DNA from: Tritrichomonas foetus
Taxonomy: Eukaryota; Parabasalia; Tritrichomonadida; Tritrichomonadidae
Reading direction: 5' to 3'
Assembly: GCA_001839685.1 (NCBI GenBank)
Contig: MLAK01000816.1
Coordinates: 141,610-185,453 of the forward strand
DNA: 43,844 bases
Under the pieces are notes generated by a model. The model was not told where the DNA came from, ran no database searches, and saw only the letters and a program-made list of their open reading frames with translations. The translations under genes and the position numbers were made by a program. Positions 1 through 9,915 of this stretch are shown in pieces; within the stretch, counting starts at the first letter, position 1, and every line of letters starts with the position of its first letter.

Positions 1-1257
1 TTCTGAATCAATAATCCCTATGCTTGTGAAACTTTGTTTTTGTGTTGGAATATTGACAGAATGTGATTTTCCTTTAATTGAAAGCATACGAAATGGTTCA
101 TTAACATAGTTTACACAAGTTTCATCTATATTGATAATTTTATTGGTTGGAAATTGATGGAAAGCTTCAACTAAACTAATAACATAGTTCTGCGAATAAA
201 TTTCATCAATAATTCCTTCTTTACTTGTTTTAGTCTTGGTGAAACAGAAATTGTATCTTTGTAAAAAGCTATGAATCCATTTATAAGAACCATGAAATCG
301 GATTTCAATGAGTGAATCAACTTCCTGATCACTCATTGAATCTATCAAATCTTTTAATTGCTTTTTTTCTTCTTCTGTTGTCAAATTCAATGATTTAATT
401 TTCTCAAGATACAATCGATCTCTTTCTGTTTTTAAAAAGTGGGTCATTGCTATGTCTTTGATATCGTCGATATCTAAACAACAATCCATTTTTTCCACAA
501 TACTTTTGAAGATCTGTTGTTCATCTGCATTTGAAAATATTCGATGTCTTCCTCCCTTTTTATTAATCAAAAAACTGGCTATCGTTTTTTTCTTCGACAA
601 AATTTGGTAGCGCCATGATTTTAATGTATTAATGTTAATGAGAGTTTCATTACTAATCTTTTGAAGTTCCCCATACTCCAATTTTTCTTTAGACGAAAGT
701 TTTTGCAAAATCTTTTTGCCTTCCAAAAAGTTAAAATTTAGTGTTGATTTGATAAAATTATTTTTTTTTAGGTTTAGTGTATATTTTTTTGGTTTATTTT
801 TGACATTAAATGGAATGTTTAATACGGCAATTCTATTAATTGGCTTCTTTACTTCACTGATTAGGTTTATATTCAAATTAATATTTTCATTAGAATTATT
901 AATCGATACGTCATTAAAATTATTAATATGTTTGTCAATAGATTCGTGGTTAGATTTATTAATAGAGTTGTCAACAGAGTTGTCAGCAGAATTGTCAACA
1001 GAATTGTCAAAATTATCTGTGATATTTCTTACTTCTGGAAGTATTAGTTTGGCTTGTCGCGTATTAGCCTTAGTAAATTGTGATGCAACAGTTTGGCAAG
1101 CAACATCATTCGTTGGGTTTGATAATAATTTACGAAAATTATTGATGCGTTTTCGTCGAGGTTTGGATGGACATTGTGGGTTAAAGTATGGTATGATATT
1201 ATTTTTTTCTGGTTGAACTAATTCGGTGAATGAGAAAAGTCGACTAAGAAAACTCAT
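1..1257 (-). CDS. DDE transposase (pogo/CENP-B-like), C-terminus beyond the window
   Basis: The frame runs from the ATG at 1257 to the first base of the window, 419 codons without a stop. Residues 1-180 are basic, then Asn/Ser-rich with repeated DNS motifs. Residues about 185-275 look like helix-turn-helix DNA binding (WRYQILSKKKTIASF, then GGRHRIFSNADEQQIF). The motif IINIDET puts a likely first catalytic Asp at residue 378, and IPTQKQSFTSIGIIDSE follows as in DDE_1 transposases. The remaining catalytic acids are outside the window. Because the frame is intact this may be a recent or active copy. The exact superfamily is uncertain. Confidence 0.7.
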   Translation of the reverse strand, partial: MSFLSRLFSFTELVQPEKNNIIPYFNPQCPSKPRRKRINNFRKLLSNPTNDVACQTVASQFTKANTRQAKLILPEVRNITDNFDNSVDNSADNSVDNSINKSNHESIDKHINNFNDVSINNSNENINLNINLISEVKKPINRIAVLNIPFNVKNKPKKYTLNLKKNNFIKSTLNFNFLEGKKILQKLSSKEKLEYGELQKISNETLININTLKSWRYQILSKKKTIASFLINKKGGRHRIFSNADEQQIFKSIVEKMDCCLDIDDIKDIAMTHFLKTERDRLYLEKIKSLNLTTEEEKKQLKDLIDSMSDQEVDSLIEIRFHGSYKWIHSFLQRYNFCFTKTKTSKEGIIDEIYSQNYVISLVEAFHQFPTNKIINIDETCVNYVNEPFRMLSIKGKSHSVNIPTQKQSFTSIGIIDSE

Positions 1258-1378
1258 TTATGATAGAAATTTTTTATGACCATAAATTTTCAATGATGGG
1301 CAAAATTTGACCTTTAATAATGTCAGATTTGACATATACGAATCTGACAAACGAGGTGAAAATAAGGAAGTTTGACTG
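1..1378 (-). mobile_element. Right part of a pogo/Tigger-like DNA transposon
   Basis: A leftward transposase frame occupies 1-1257. Read on the minus strand, the DNA before its ATG begins CAGTCAAACTTCC at 1378, directly next to a TA dinucleotide at 1379-1380. A CAG-starting terminus beside a duplicated TA is the usual form of pogo/Tigger ends. The opposite terminus lies left of the window, so the inverted repeat cannot be confirmed. A 9-bp inverted repeat (1321-1329 against 1341-1349) sits inside the terminal region and could be a transposase-binding site. The family is inferred from the transposase plus this end. Confidence 0.55.
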
Positions 1379-1710
1379 TATATATCATATTATTTTTACC
1401 TATGGCCGACGTATTGGCCTTACATGTTGCATAAAATTCATATTTTGTATTTTGTTTTGAAAATATTTTTGTTTTTGTCATTTTGTTGATAATGAATTAC
1501 TTTTATGGACACTTAACATAAAAGATTAAATGATCCTAAATCTGCGATCACTCTTCACCTATTTGAAAATGTAATGTTTTTTTCAATCCTGAAAAGCTAT
1601 TGGATTTTGTCATTTAAGCAATTGATGAAAATAGAAAAGGAGTCATAACAAAAAAGAAAATAAACCAATTTTTTTTAATAAAAAAATACATAAAATAGAT
1701 AATGTAGATA
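1379..1710. other. AT-rich intergenic DNA
   Basis: No coding frame of note. It holds the TA next to the transposon end and the 3' flank of the leftward gene ending at 1711. A short GGCC-containing inverted repeat lies near 1403-1418. Nothing else is supported. Confidence 0.5.
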
Positions 1711-3414
1711 TTACTCATCTTGAATTTTTCCAAAGAATTCAATATTAGCCACTCTAAAATTATGATAATGCATGGTATTAGTTCCAGTTTGTGTGAATTT
1801 AATCACTTTATAAAATTGTGTTGCTTGAAACTGTGCAGTATAAACTGCGCCATATGTTGATAAAACGTTAGAATTTACCATTTCATGAATGAGATTCCAA
1901 TTCACACCATCGACAGAGCCTTCAACTTTCCAAGTCTTTGTATGACCATTTCCATTAATCGAATGAGTTTTATATGAATACCCAGACAGTGAAACACGAT
2001 AAGCATTAAACTCAAACTTAATCCATTGTCCAGGTACATCTCTTGTTGCAAAATAATCATTGGAACTATAATCAAGAATTCGAGAAATAGTAGAAATTTG
2101 GGTAGATGATGCCTCAAGGGTAACAACACCAGCTTGATGAGGATTCATATGTTTTAATTCAGTCAAATATGCAAAAATTCCATTGAACGGAAATCCATCC
2201 ACGAATTCACAAACAACATACGGGGGAGCATCGGCAACATGGTGATAACCAGGAAGAAAGTTATCATGAATTTTATTAAGATTAATATTTTCATTCTGTA
2301 AAATTACCTTTAATTCAGGAATATCAAGAGTTTTGTATTGTATCAGTGCCGCAAGCGGAGTTTGATTAGGAGTGTCTGAAGGAAGTTGCATTAAAAGTTG
2401 GCAAGGGTCAATTTGAATGGATAATTGAGCAGGTGAATCAATACACTGGGTGATTACTTTTACTGGCAATAAACGTAATCTTTGTGATTTTGTCAGCATC
2501 TCAAGATTTTTTGTGATGAATCTCATTAAACTCACAATGTCAACTAAATCTTTCATATCGTTCGCCATTGCGATAACATTATTCATTGTAAGATAAACAA
2601 ATGGATTCAATTTTGAAAGTGCTGGAATTAATAAAAAAGCACCAACATTAAACAAAAAAGTAACATTTGATTCATTAACATCAATTTTTTCGCCATCAAT
2701 GAATCTCTGAACATCTTTGAAATTTCCACGATAATCTGGAATAACGATATAATTTTGTGGGAAATCACGTTTACAAACACTTCGAACATTTTTAGCATGG
2801 CAAATATATTGTGTATTTCCATGAACAAAAACAAAATCTGTTGGCAAAATAATAGTCGGCAATGGAGGTCGTGGGTCATATTTAGTGTTTGGCGGATCAA
2901 GAACAGTTGTGACTTGATCAACCGATGGAAATAAATAAAAAACAGTATTATGCATTTTTTCACATCTAATAAATGCAGCATCTCGATCCCTAGCGCGATT
3001 AAAGATAACAACAGCGCAATTTGTGTTTCCTGACATTGATGGATATATTTTTACTGATTCTGCTCTAAATTGAGCAAAATGTGATAAAATGTGATATTCT
3101 GAATAATTCTTATTTAAATTCATTACAACTAATGCTTTCAGATAAAATGGATCATCATCAAGAATTTCACCTTCAAGAATGGTGTTTTGATATTTGAGCG
3201 TTAGTGCTCCTCCTATATATGAATTGAAGTCTTGGATAGATGAAAAGGACAAATACATCGATCTTAAAAAATATTTTTCATTATTATATGATACACTTAA
3301 AATTTTAAACATTTGAGGCTGGCTGACTGATTCGATACTATATATTAGGTCATTTGGTGAAATAACGGCTGGTAAATTTTGAATGAATATAGTTGGAATA
3401 GCTTGTTCACCCAT
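1711..3414 (-). CDS. Two-RRM, BTB-like, F5/8 type C domain protein
   Basis: The 567-residue product starts at an ATG at 3414. Residues about 8-88 resemble an RRM (IFIQNLPAVIS as RNP2-like strand, YFLRSMYLSF as RNP1-like). Residues 94-165 are a second RRM-like fold (ALVVMNLNK, then NCAVVIFNRARDRDAAF). Residues about 186-270 look like a degenerate BTB/POZ fold (DFVFVHGNTQYICHAKNVRS). Residues about 407-563 form an F5/8 type C (discoidin-like) domain, with GQWIKFEFN, TWKVEGSVDGVNWNLI and the terminal VANIEFFG. BTB-like plus F5/8C proteins are a large trichomonad family; I cannot say whether RRM-like N-termini are usual. There is no signal peptide, so it is probably intracellular. Its role is not known. 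A TCATTT initiator lies 8 bases upstream of the ATG. Confidence 0.75.
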   Translation of the reverse strand: MGEQAIPTIFIQNLPAVISPNDLIYSIESVSQPQMFKILSVSYNNEKYFLRSMYLSFSSIQDFNSYIGGALTLKYQNTILEGEILDDDPFYLKALVVMNLNKNYSEYHILSHFAQFRAESVKIYPSMSGNTNCAVVIFNRARDRDAAFIRCEKMHNTVFYLFPSVDQVTTVLDPPNTKYDPRPPLPTIILPTDFVFVHGNTQYICHAKNVRSVCKRDFPQNYIVIPDYRGNFKDVQRFIDGEKIDVNESNVTFLFNVGAFLLIPALSKLNPFVYLTMNNVIAMANDMKDLVDIVSLMRFITKNLEMLTKSQRLRLLPVKVITQCIDSPAQLSIQIDPCQLLMQLPSDTPNQTPLAALIQYKTLDIPELKVILQNENINLNKIHDNFLPGYHHVADAPPYVVCEFVDGFPFNGIFAYLTELKHMNPHQAGVVTLEASSTQISTISRILDYSSNDYFATRDVPGQWIKFEFNAYRVSLSGYSYKTHSINGNGHTKTWKVEGSVDGVNWNLIHEMVNSNVLSTYGAVYTAQFQATQFYKVIKFTQTGTNTMHYHNFRVANIEFFGKIQDE

Positions 3415-3422
3415 CGAGGAAT

Positions 3423-3428
3423 AAATGA
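3423..3428 (-). promoter_or_regulatory. Candidate Inr element (TCATTT)
   Basis: On the minus strand TCATTT lies 8 bases upstream of the ATG at 3414. It matches the trichomonad initiator (TCA followed by Y/A and W, with transcription starting at the A), which typically sits very close to the start codon. Only 89 bases separate the two divergent start codons here, so this spacer must hold both promoters. Confidence 0.45.
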
Positions 3429-3503
3429 ATAGTTTATTTTCTCTCTCTCTGAAAAAGATTAATTTTTTGAAAATTTTCTCCCTTTTGTGTTATCCTTATA
3501 TTG

Positions 3504-5153
3504 ATGATGATTTCTAATTATAAAACCACATCAAGTGGGAATTCACATGAAATTAGAGAAAGGATAATTGAAGAAAGTGATGAAAACACAAAAGATAATT
3601 CCACCATTTTATTTGATCAATCATTTTTAGATGACTTTAGAGAAGAAATACAAAATATAACAGATAATATTGATGTAAACCTTGTAGAAAAATTTAAATT
3701 AATATATTCGACAAATAACAATGTACCAATTGATTTTGTTGTGAATTCGAATTTTCCTCTTTCAATGTTTAATATTTTGAGAACTCTCATTGATGGAAAT
3801 ATAGAAGATCCTAATATTATTTTACTTTTATCAGCATTTGATATTTTTTTTTCCAAAATCACAGAAAATTTAGAATTATTCGAGGGTATTATTCCAGTCC
3901 TTATATATATATTATTTCACCTAAATAATGACAATATTGAACTCATTTACTATTCCCTTTCATGTCTTCAATATTTCTCATCAAAAAATCTTCTTAATCG
4001 ACTCTTAATTCGCACTTATCAGCAAGAAAACGAAATCCAAGGAACACACCTAATTAAAATATTATGGGATTTATTTTTATCACACTTCATGAGCGAGAAA
4101 CCACAAGCAAGAACTGTTGCTAGAAAAATTCTTCAAATTTATTCAACTTTTGAAACAAATACTGAAGAAGAAATGATAAATTTAATTGTTGAAAAATTTT
4201 TATCTTTATTATCTAATGATTCTGAATTTTATTCTTTTCCTTCTCTTGAAATTTTATTGAAATTTACACAATCAAACCTCCATTTAAAAATTATTTTAAA
4301 AAATGGTGGTGCTCAAATTCTTCAATCACTTCTCCTCAAAAGTGTTTTAAAAAGTAAAGATTGGAAAGATGAATTTGGAATATTTATCAATAACTTATTA
4401 AATCTTTCATTTATTAATGAAGAAATTAAATCAAAATTACTTCAATTTAGATCCGAATTACAAAATCATCAAATTGATTTAAATATTTTTATTGATTTTC
4501 TAGAAAATGAAGCAATAGAATATAATCATTATGATTTTGGAAATATTCTAAATAATATTAATAAGATAACTAGCATTCAATCATATATTCTTGAAATTTT
4601 AGATAGTTTCATCATAAATTCGATGTCTCCATCAATTAATTCCAAAATTATGCTTGATTCAATAAAAACGTTTGAGTTTTCACTTAATAATAACTTATTA
4701 TTTAATACAATTCAATTTATTCACCATTGTATTTCATCACATCAACAATTTTCGAGTGATTTTTTAAGTCGCCCTGAAAATCTTCAATTTTTATCAAATA
4801 CAATTAGTTCTTCAACTTTTAATGTAAAATGTGAAATCGGAATTTTGTTTGTTCAAATTATTAGAAATGCAAATAGAGACTATATAAATCAAATGGTGAA
4901 TTTTGGTCTCGTTAATCATTTAATTGATATTCTAGTAGAATTTCAAGATGCTGACTTGATATACAATGTGATTTTAATGTTATGCAAAATTTTGGATTTT
5001 GGATTTGGACCTCTAATTATTAATAATCTGAGAGAAATACAGGATTACTTAACAAGCATTTCATTGGAAAATGAAAATCAAAAACTGAGAAATTTGATGA
5101 AGCTTCTTCTCAGAAAAATGCACTCTATTCCAATAATAACGCAAGCAGAGTGA
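3504..5153 (+). CDS. Armadillo/HEAT-like helical repeat protein
   Basis: The open frame begins at TTG 3501, but the first ATG is 3504, giving 549 residues. The first 35 residues are polar and probably disordered. The rest is almost wholly alpha-helical: Leu/Ile-rich helices of 12-20 residues separated by short Asn/Asp turns, for example around FSKITENLELFEGIIPVLIY and LIIEKFLSLLS-like segments. This is typical of the divergent armadillo-like proteins common in trichomonads. There is no catalytic motif, signal peptide or membrane segment. It is probably a scaffold; the partner is unknown. It is divergently transcribed from the RRM/F5-8C gene with an 89-base spacer. I see no clear TCA initiator before this start. 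Confidence 0.7.
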   Translation: MMISNYKTTSSGNSHEIRERIIEESDENTKDNSTILFDQSFLDDFREEIQNITDNIDVNLVEKFKLIYSTNNNVPIDFVVNSNFPLSMFNILRTLIDGNIEDPNIILLLSAFDIFFSKITENLELFEGIIPVLIYILFHLNNDNIELIYYSLSCLQYFSSKNLLNRLLIRTYQQENEIQGTHLIKILWDLFLSHFMSEKPQARTVARKILQIYSTFETNTEEEMINLIVEKFLSLLSNDSEFYSFPSLEILLKFTQSNLHLKIILKNGGAQILQSLLLKSVLKSKDWKDEFGIFINNLLNLSFINEEIKSKLLQFRSELQNHQIDLNIFIDFLENEAIEYNHYDFGNILNNINKITSIQSYILEILDSFIINSMSPSINSKIMLDSIKTFEFSLNNNLLFNTIQFIHHCISSHQQFSSDFLSRPENLQFLSNTISSSTFNVKCEIGILFVQIIRNANRDYINQMVNFGLVNHLIDILVEFQDADLIYNVILMLCKILDFGFGPLIINNLREIQDYLTSISLENENQKLRNLMKLLLRKMHSIPIITQAE

Positions 5154-6287
5154 TCTTAGAATTTATTTTCTTAAAATATCTCATGTTAAGACTCTCAAAA
5201 TAGAAATCATGCTACTTCAATATAATAATTATTTTTTGAGCTTCACTTATAGAATTCTTATGTTTCACTTGAATTCTCTGATAAAAAATGTTAAAGGCTT
5301 CTTTTTAGTCAAAAAAAATAGTTTATTGATTGTCAGGGATACTTTTCGCCAATCTTATCTCAACGATAAAATGTTTTAAACCATCGTTTTGTCATTTTCT
5401 CAAGGGAGATCAAACTTTTTCAAAGATGGGTGAAACTTTTTAAGAATCATACTAATCCATTCACCAACCAGTATCATGGTATTAGATGTCGCAGTTGGTA
5501 ATTTTTGTATTTTATATCTGTGTGTATAAAAAGAATGGCTAAAAAAATTAGTGAATATTTTTCTAGAATATCCTTTGTATTGATCTGTGAGCTATTTACA
5601 TCGAATTCATGCACTATATTGTATATGTGCTCATAAATTCAACAATTAATAGTACATGATAACAAGATTATTTTCTAAATCTTTCATTTTTATGAGCTCA
5701 TAATAGAGAATAAGGACTTAATCAATTAAATATGCCATAATTGCTGTATTTCATTTTTATAATATCATTTGATAAAAAGAAATAACTATTTCATTCATCA
5801 TCAGCGTTCTCAGAATTTGATGGATGACTTTTCAAAAATATTGAGTACGTACGATAGGACAAATTTCAACTTTTCAATGCATATTTTAATCACCGCTAAT
5901 TTTTTCAATGAGAAATCCAAGATATCTCAAAGAAATTCAACAGAAAATTTGAATAAATAAATGCTTTATGAATCATTAATTTTTCACAATTCTTCCGCTT
6001 TTTTTAAACTATTCTTCATGGTTGTTGCGATTTATTCATCAAAAAATCTTAAAAGTTATTTTCATTTGAATTTCCTGTATCAAATAGTAGAAAAAAAATT
6101 TTCATGCTCGAAAAATGATAGATTTTCCATGACCATTCATATTATTTATCGCTCTGAAAAATCTATTATGATTCAATTTTCAAAGATATTGATTGAAAAC
6201 AGATAAATTCAAAATTTCTTTTCAATTATATTCAATTAGTGGTGATACAAATATAACAATTTGATTTTTTTCTACACCTTTTCGCAG
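5154..6287. other. Intergenic region without a supported gene
   Basis: About 1.1 kb of AT-rich DNA. Two short tandem frames occur (5769-5960, beginning at TTG, and 5961-6206). Their translations are Phe/Ile/Lys-rich and without domain character, as expected from base composition, so I do not call them. A pyrimidine-rich stretch ending in CGCAG abuts the next ATG at 6288. Confidence 0.5.
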
Positions 6288-7286
6288 ATGGTGGATTACT
6301 GGAATGTTATGCAAGTAGGTATCGGGATGTTAATTATCACTGCAATAGGATTTACACTAGGCAAGTTGAAAATATTCAAAGGATCTGATGTTCCAATTAT
6401 CAACAAATATGTATTTAAACTCAACTTTATACCATTGATGGCGCGAGTCATTATGGTAAAGAAATTATCAGAGCTCAACTTTATGCCACTTATTGACTCA
6501 GCTTTGACATCATTAGCAACATATTTCATCGTGATTCCTGTTTTCTTATTTCCATTCAAAGATAAGTTTGCAATGTTTCTCAGTGTCATTTTGCCATCAG
6601 CATATATTAATTTCGTCGTCAGTGGTTTACCAGTATTTGTTGCGATTTGGGGGGAAGGCGAAGTTGTCGTCCTTTCAATTCTCACACTCGCCAACGATCT
6701 TTTAGTGGTTCCACTTTACTTGGTTTTAAGTGAGCTATATATTCTCAGAAAAAATAATGAAAAAAGAAGAGATTCTGGTGAACCTGAATTGAAATTCACT
6801 GGAAAGCAAGCCCTTAAAATCCTCCTTCATGTTATGAAGTCACCTATTTTGATTGGTGATATTGTTGGATTTGTTTATGCAGCTACAACATTACCAATGC
6901 CTACATACTTGAAATCACTTACAACAATTATGGGTGATGTTGTTTTACCACTTTCATTATTTAGTGTTGGAATTTTCTTATCCCAGCATTCTTTCATTGC
7001 CTGCCATTGGTTGAAATTTATTGTCATGCTTCTCATCAGACACGTTATTTCACCACTTTTTGCAGCTGTTTTTGCATGGGCTCTAAAATTCGATAACAGA
7101 TTATCTCGACAATGCTGTTTGATGACATGTTCACCAACTGCTGTGGCTTGTTACTTAATCACATCAACATCAGGTATTGGAGCAGGTGCTGCATCAACGA
7201 TGATTTTCTGGACAACTGTTTTGAGTGTTCCTTTCATCATCGGATGGATCGCAGTCCTCGATCACCTCCATATTTTTGTTGAATAA
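6288..7286 (+). CDS. Auxin-efflux-carrier-type membrane transporter
   Basis: The frame is open from TTG 6261, but the first ATG is 6288, giving 332 residues, normal for the family. The protein begins at a hydrophobic helix (VGIGMLIITAIGFTLGKL), as Mem_trans (PF03547) proteins do. Two bundles of hydrophobic helices surround a charged cytosolic loop at about residues 155-185 (LYILRKNNEKRRDS). About 9-10 membrane segments can be seen. The second half has GDIVGFVY and LPLSLFSVGIFLSQ, typical of this family. It would be an integral membrane transporter; the substrate cannot be predicted, and protist members should not be assumed to carry auxin. Confidence 0.8.
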   Translation: MVDYWNVMQVGIGMLIITAIGFTLGKLKIFKGSDVPIINKYVFKLNFIPLMARVIMVKKLSELNFMPLIDSALTSLATYFIVIPVFLFPFKDKFAMFLSVILPSAYINFVVSGLPVFVAIWGEGEVVVLSILTLANDLLVVPLYLVLSELYILRKNNEKRRDSGEPELKFTGKQALKILLHVMKSPILIGDIVGFVYAATTLPMPTYLKSLTTIMGDVVLPLSLFSVGIFLSQHSFIACHWLKFIVMLLIRHVISPLFAAVFAWALKFDNRLSRQCCLMTCSPTAVACYLITSTSGIGAGAASTMIFWTTVLSVPFIIGWIAVLDHLHIFVE

Positions 7287-8428
7287 CTTTGTGCAATTAT
7301 TATAAGATTTAAATAAAATAAAGATATATTACTATTTTTCATATTTCATTTTAAAATTCACAAAATTAATGAATAGTTTATCTACATTAAATGTGGTTGC
7401 ATAGTGAGCTTTAAATCAAAAGAAATGCCAGAAACGAAAGTGTTTTACAGTGCGAAATTCCAATCACCAAAAAAAGTTATACACAAGAATATATACTTGT
7501 TATTACTAAATTTGTACAGGAGTGTGATTAACCAACCATAATTGAATGAGCAACACTTATAAATTGTTTCATATTTTTCCATGAATACTTGAAAAGTTGT
7601 TAATAATGGAAGATACTCAAGGGTCAAATGATATTAATAAAAAGGTGAGTAAAAGTATAAAAAAGAGTGGATAATTCCAACAAAATCTAATTAGGAATTT
7701 CAATACCATTTTTTGTGATTGAAAATTGATAGATATTTATCGCTCAAAGAAATGATAAAAAATCAATAACTCTTTCACAAATCAAACAGTTTTATCAATG
7801 AGGTATGAAAACGATGAGTTTTCATTTGCAGTATTGTCAGGTGAGCCTATTCACTCTTACATTTTGATTGATATCCAATCTACAAAAAGATATTCTGAAA
7901 TAAGAATTCTCATTCAATTTTTCTGAGTCACAATTTCCCAACAAAGAATCATGATATTCTTCCCAAAATGTTGGTCAAAAAATCAGTAGAGAATAATTTG
8001 TGTGTAATATTAGTAAAAAACAATATATGTTAATATTATCCCACAAATTCTGTAGAGTAATTGGATATTGTGATTAATATGATAAAATGTGATCATTCAT
8101 GAAGAACTTATAATTAAAAAATGGTAAAAATCTGAATAAAATATATTAATCAAGAATGAAATGACGAATACCTTACTTAAATCAGCCAAAAAAATTGTCA
8201 ATCATGTGAATCACAATAAGATGATGACTTTTTTCATATCGCCAGCGTTTATTTAATATTTAAACGAGAATCATTTGAACAGTTCTTTGTTGGAAATATA
8301 CCATCTTTCATCTATTCCTCACGAGATTTCATATCATTATTTCTGTATTCAATTCTAAAAAAAGCCATAGTGAAATTATTGAGAGGTAAAAGAAATCTAT
8401 TGAAAAACAACTTTTCAATTTTTTCATC
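7287..8428. other. Intergenic region, no confident gene
   Basis: About 1.1 kb, AT-rich. AATAAA-like sites just after 7286 probably serve the transporter gene. Two very short ATG frames have a less random look than the surroundings: 7606-7671 (21 residues, starting MEDTQGSNDINKK) and 7798-7926 (42 residues, starting MRYENDEFSFAVLSGEP). Neither is long enough to call. Confidence 0.4.
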
Positions 8429-9703
8429 ATGTTTTTCACTCTCCTTTCCATTGCTTTTGCTCTCAAACCAGTCATCCTTATTCACGGCCATGGTGGCACC
8501 AAAACTTATGGGCATCTCACCAAAAATGTCGACAAATGTCCACAATTAGATCGATATGAAGTATGGCCACCAAACAGCGCTTTTGCTGATCAATATCCAG
8601 ATTGTATTGCTTATTTCCTTGATACAAAAATCGACGACGATGGAACAGTTCACTTAAATCCCGAAGTTGTTCTTGAACTAAATGAATTCGGTGATATTTC
8701 ATCAATTCCAGCTTTCCAAATACTTGCACCATATCTTGAAGAGAAAGGCTACACTCGTATGAAGGATCTCTTTGGAGTTCCATACAATTGGATCACGTAT
8801 CCTTCAGGTACTCCAGAACTCTTTCCAATGCTCAAAGAGAAGATAGAAAAGATTGTTGAAGAAAATGGAGAAAAGGCTGTACTTTTAGGACACTCAATGG
8901 GCACTCATGTTGTTCGAACATTTATTAATGATTTTTCATCAAGAGAATGGGTTAGAAAGTATATTGATGGTCTTGTTTTTAATGCCCCTGCTTTCTATGG
9001 CTGCTTTGTTCCATTCAGCTACACAGTTACTGGGAGATTCTCATCATTAAAATATACCGACTATGTTGCTGAAATTTCCAGGAAAATGCCTTCTATCCAA
9101 GTAATGTATAATAACTATCATGCCTTTAAAGATACCGTTGTTTTTGCCAACACAAAAAGTGGAAATATAACTTCATCTAATGTTCAAAATTATTTGATTG
9201 AGAATGGTTACATTTCAGATGAAGGTCAAAAACTGTTCAAGTTGATAGAGAAATCACTCAAAGAAGATCCAGTTGAACCACCAGTTCGTTCACTTATTCT
9301 CTACAACAGTGGAATTCCAACACTCGTCGGATATGAGGGCGAAAACCTCGAAAAGGAAATTTATGGAGGTGGTGATACCGCATGTCATGCTGGAGGACCA
9401 CAGTATGTTTGCAGTAAGTGGAAGAAAGCTGAATGTGTAGATTGGAATATTAATTCTGGTGAATACTCTCATTCACCAATGCTTTCAAGACCAGAGGCAC
9501 TTGACAGAATCTTCCAATTCATAAATGAATCTGGTAGTGTAGAACCAGAATCAGAATCATTAGCTAAGAAATGGACAATTGCTGGAATTGCTTGTGCAGT
9601 TGTATCAGCTGCTGTAATTGTAATTATGGTAATCATTGGATGCAGAAAAACCAGCAAGATCGATGACTATGACAGCATTAAATCGACTAATTACTATAGT
9701 TGA
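8429..9703 (+). CDS. LCAT-like lipase/acyltransferase, membrane-anchored
   Basis: The 424-residue product begins at an ATG at 8429 with a short hydrophobic signal peptide (FFTLLSIAFA). The alpha/beta-hydrolase strand VILIHGHGG follows at about residues 15-23. The nucleophile elbow GHSMG puts Ser at 156. Likely other triad members are Asp316 in GGGDTAC and His348 in YSHSP. The block order and GVPYNWI match lecithin:cholesterol acyltransferase/phospholipase A proteins. Residues about 383-404 form a transmembrane helix followed by a short polar tail, giving a type I topology with the catalytic domain outside or lumenal. It would cleave or transfer acyl chains from phospholipids; the acceptor is unknown. 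TCA motifs lie within 15 bases of the ATG. Confidence 0.88.
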   Translation: MFFTLLSIAFALKPVILIHGHGGTKTYGHLTKNVDKCPQLDRYEVWPPNSAFADQYPDCIAYFLDTKIDDDGTVHLNPEVVLELNEFGDISSIPAFQILAPYLEEKGYTRMKDLFGVPYNWITYPSGTPELFPMLKEKIEKIVEENGEKAVLLGHSMGTHVVRTFINDFSSREWVRKYIDGLVFNAPAFYGCFVPFSYTVTGRFSSLKYTDYVAEISRKMPSIQVMYNNYHAFKDTVVFANTKSGNITSSNVQNYLIENGYISDEGQKLFKLIEKSLKEDPVEPPVRSLILYNSGIPTLVGYEGENLEKEIYGGGDTACHAGGPQYVCSKWKKAECVDWNINSGEYSHSPMLSRPEALDRIFQFINESGSVEPESESLAKKWTIAGIACAVVSAAVIVIMVIIGCRKTSKIDDYDSIKSTNYYS

Positions 9704-9915
9704 GGTTTTTTATGGTTTTTAACCAATCAGCTTAAGTTATATTAAAGACATAAATCATTGATTATTATTTACGATTGACTATTATTTATGATTGATTATT
9801 GTTTCTGTCTCTTTCTCAAAGTACACAAAGAAAATAGTTTAATTTTTAATATTGTGCTCATTGAATAAAATATTAGAAAAAAAACCTATAAATGCTTCTC
9901 ATTGAATAATGAATC

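Noticed and set aside
716..1216. 166-codon plus-strand frame
   Set aside because: Lies antisense to the transposase frame, starts at TTG, and its repeated ELS pattern is only the complement of the DNS repeats.
5769..6206. Two tandem short plus-strand frames
   Set aside because: First has no ATG start; both are Phe/Ile/Lys-rich as expected from AT-rich DNA, with no domain or initiator support.
6296..6694. 132-codon minus-strand frame
   Set aside because: Antisense to the efflux-carrier gene, whose membrane-helix pattern is clear.
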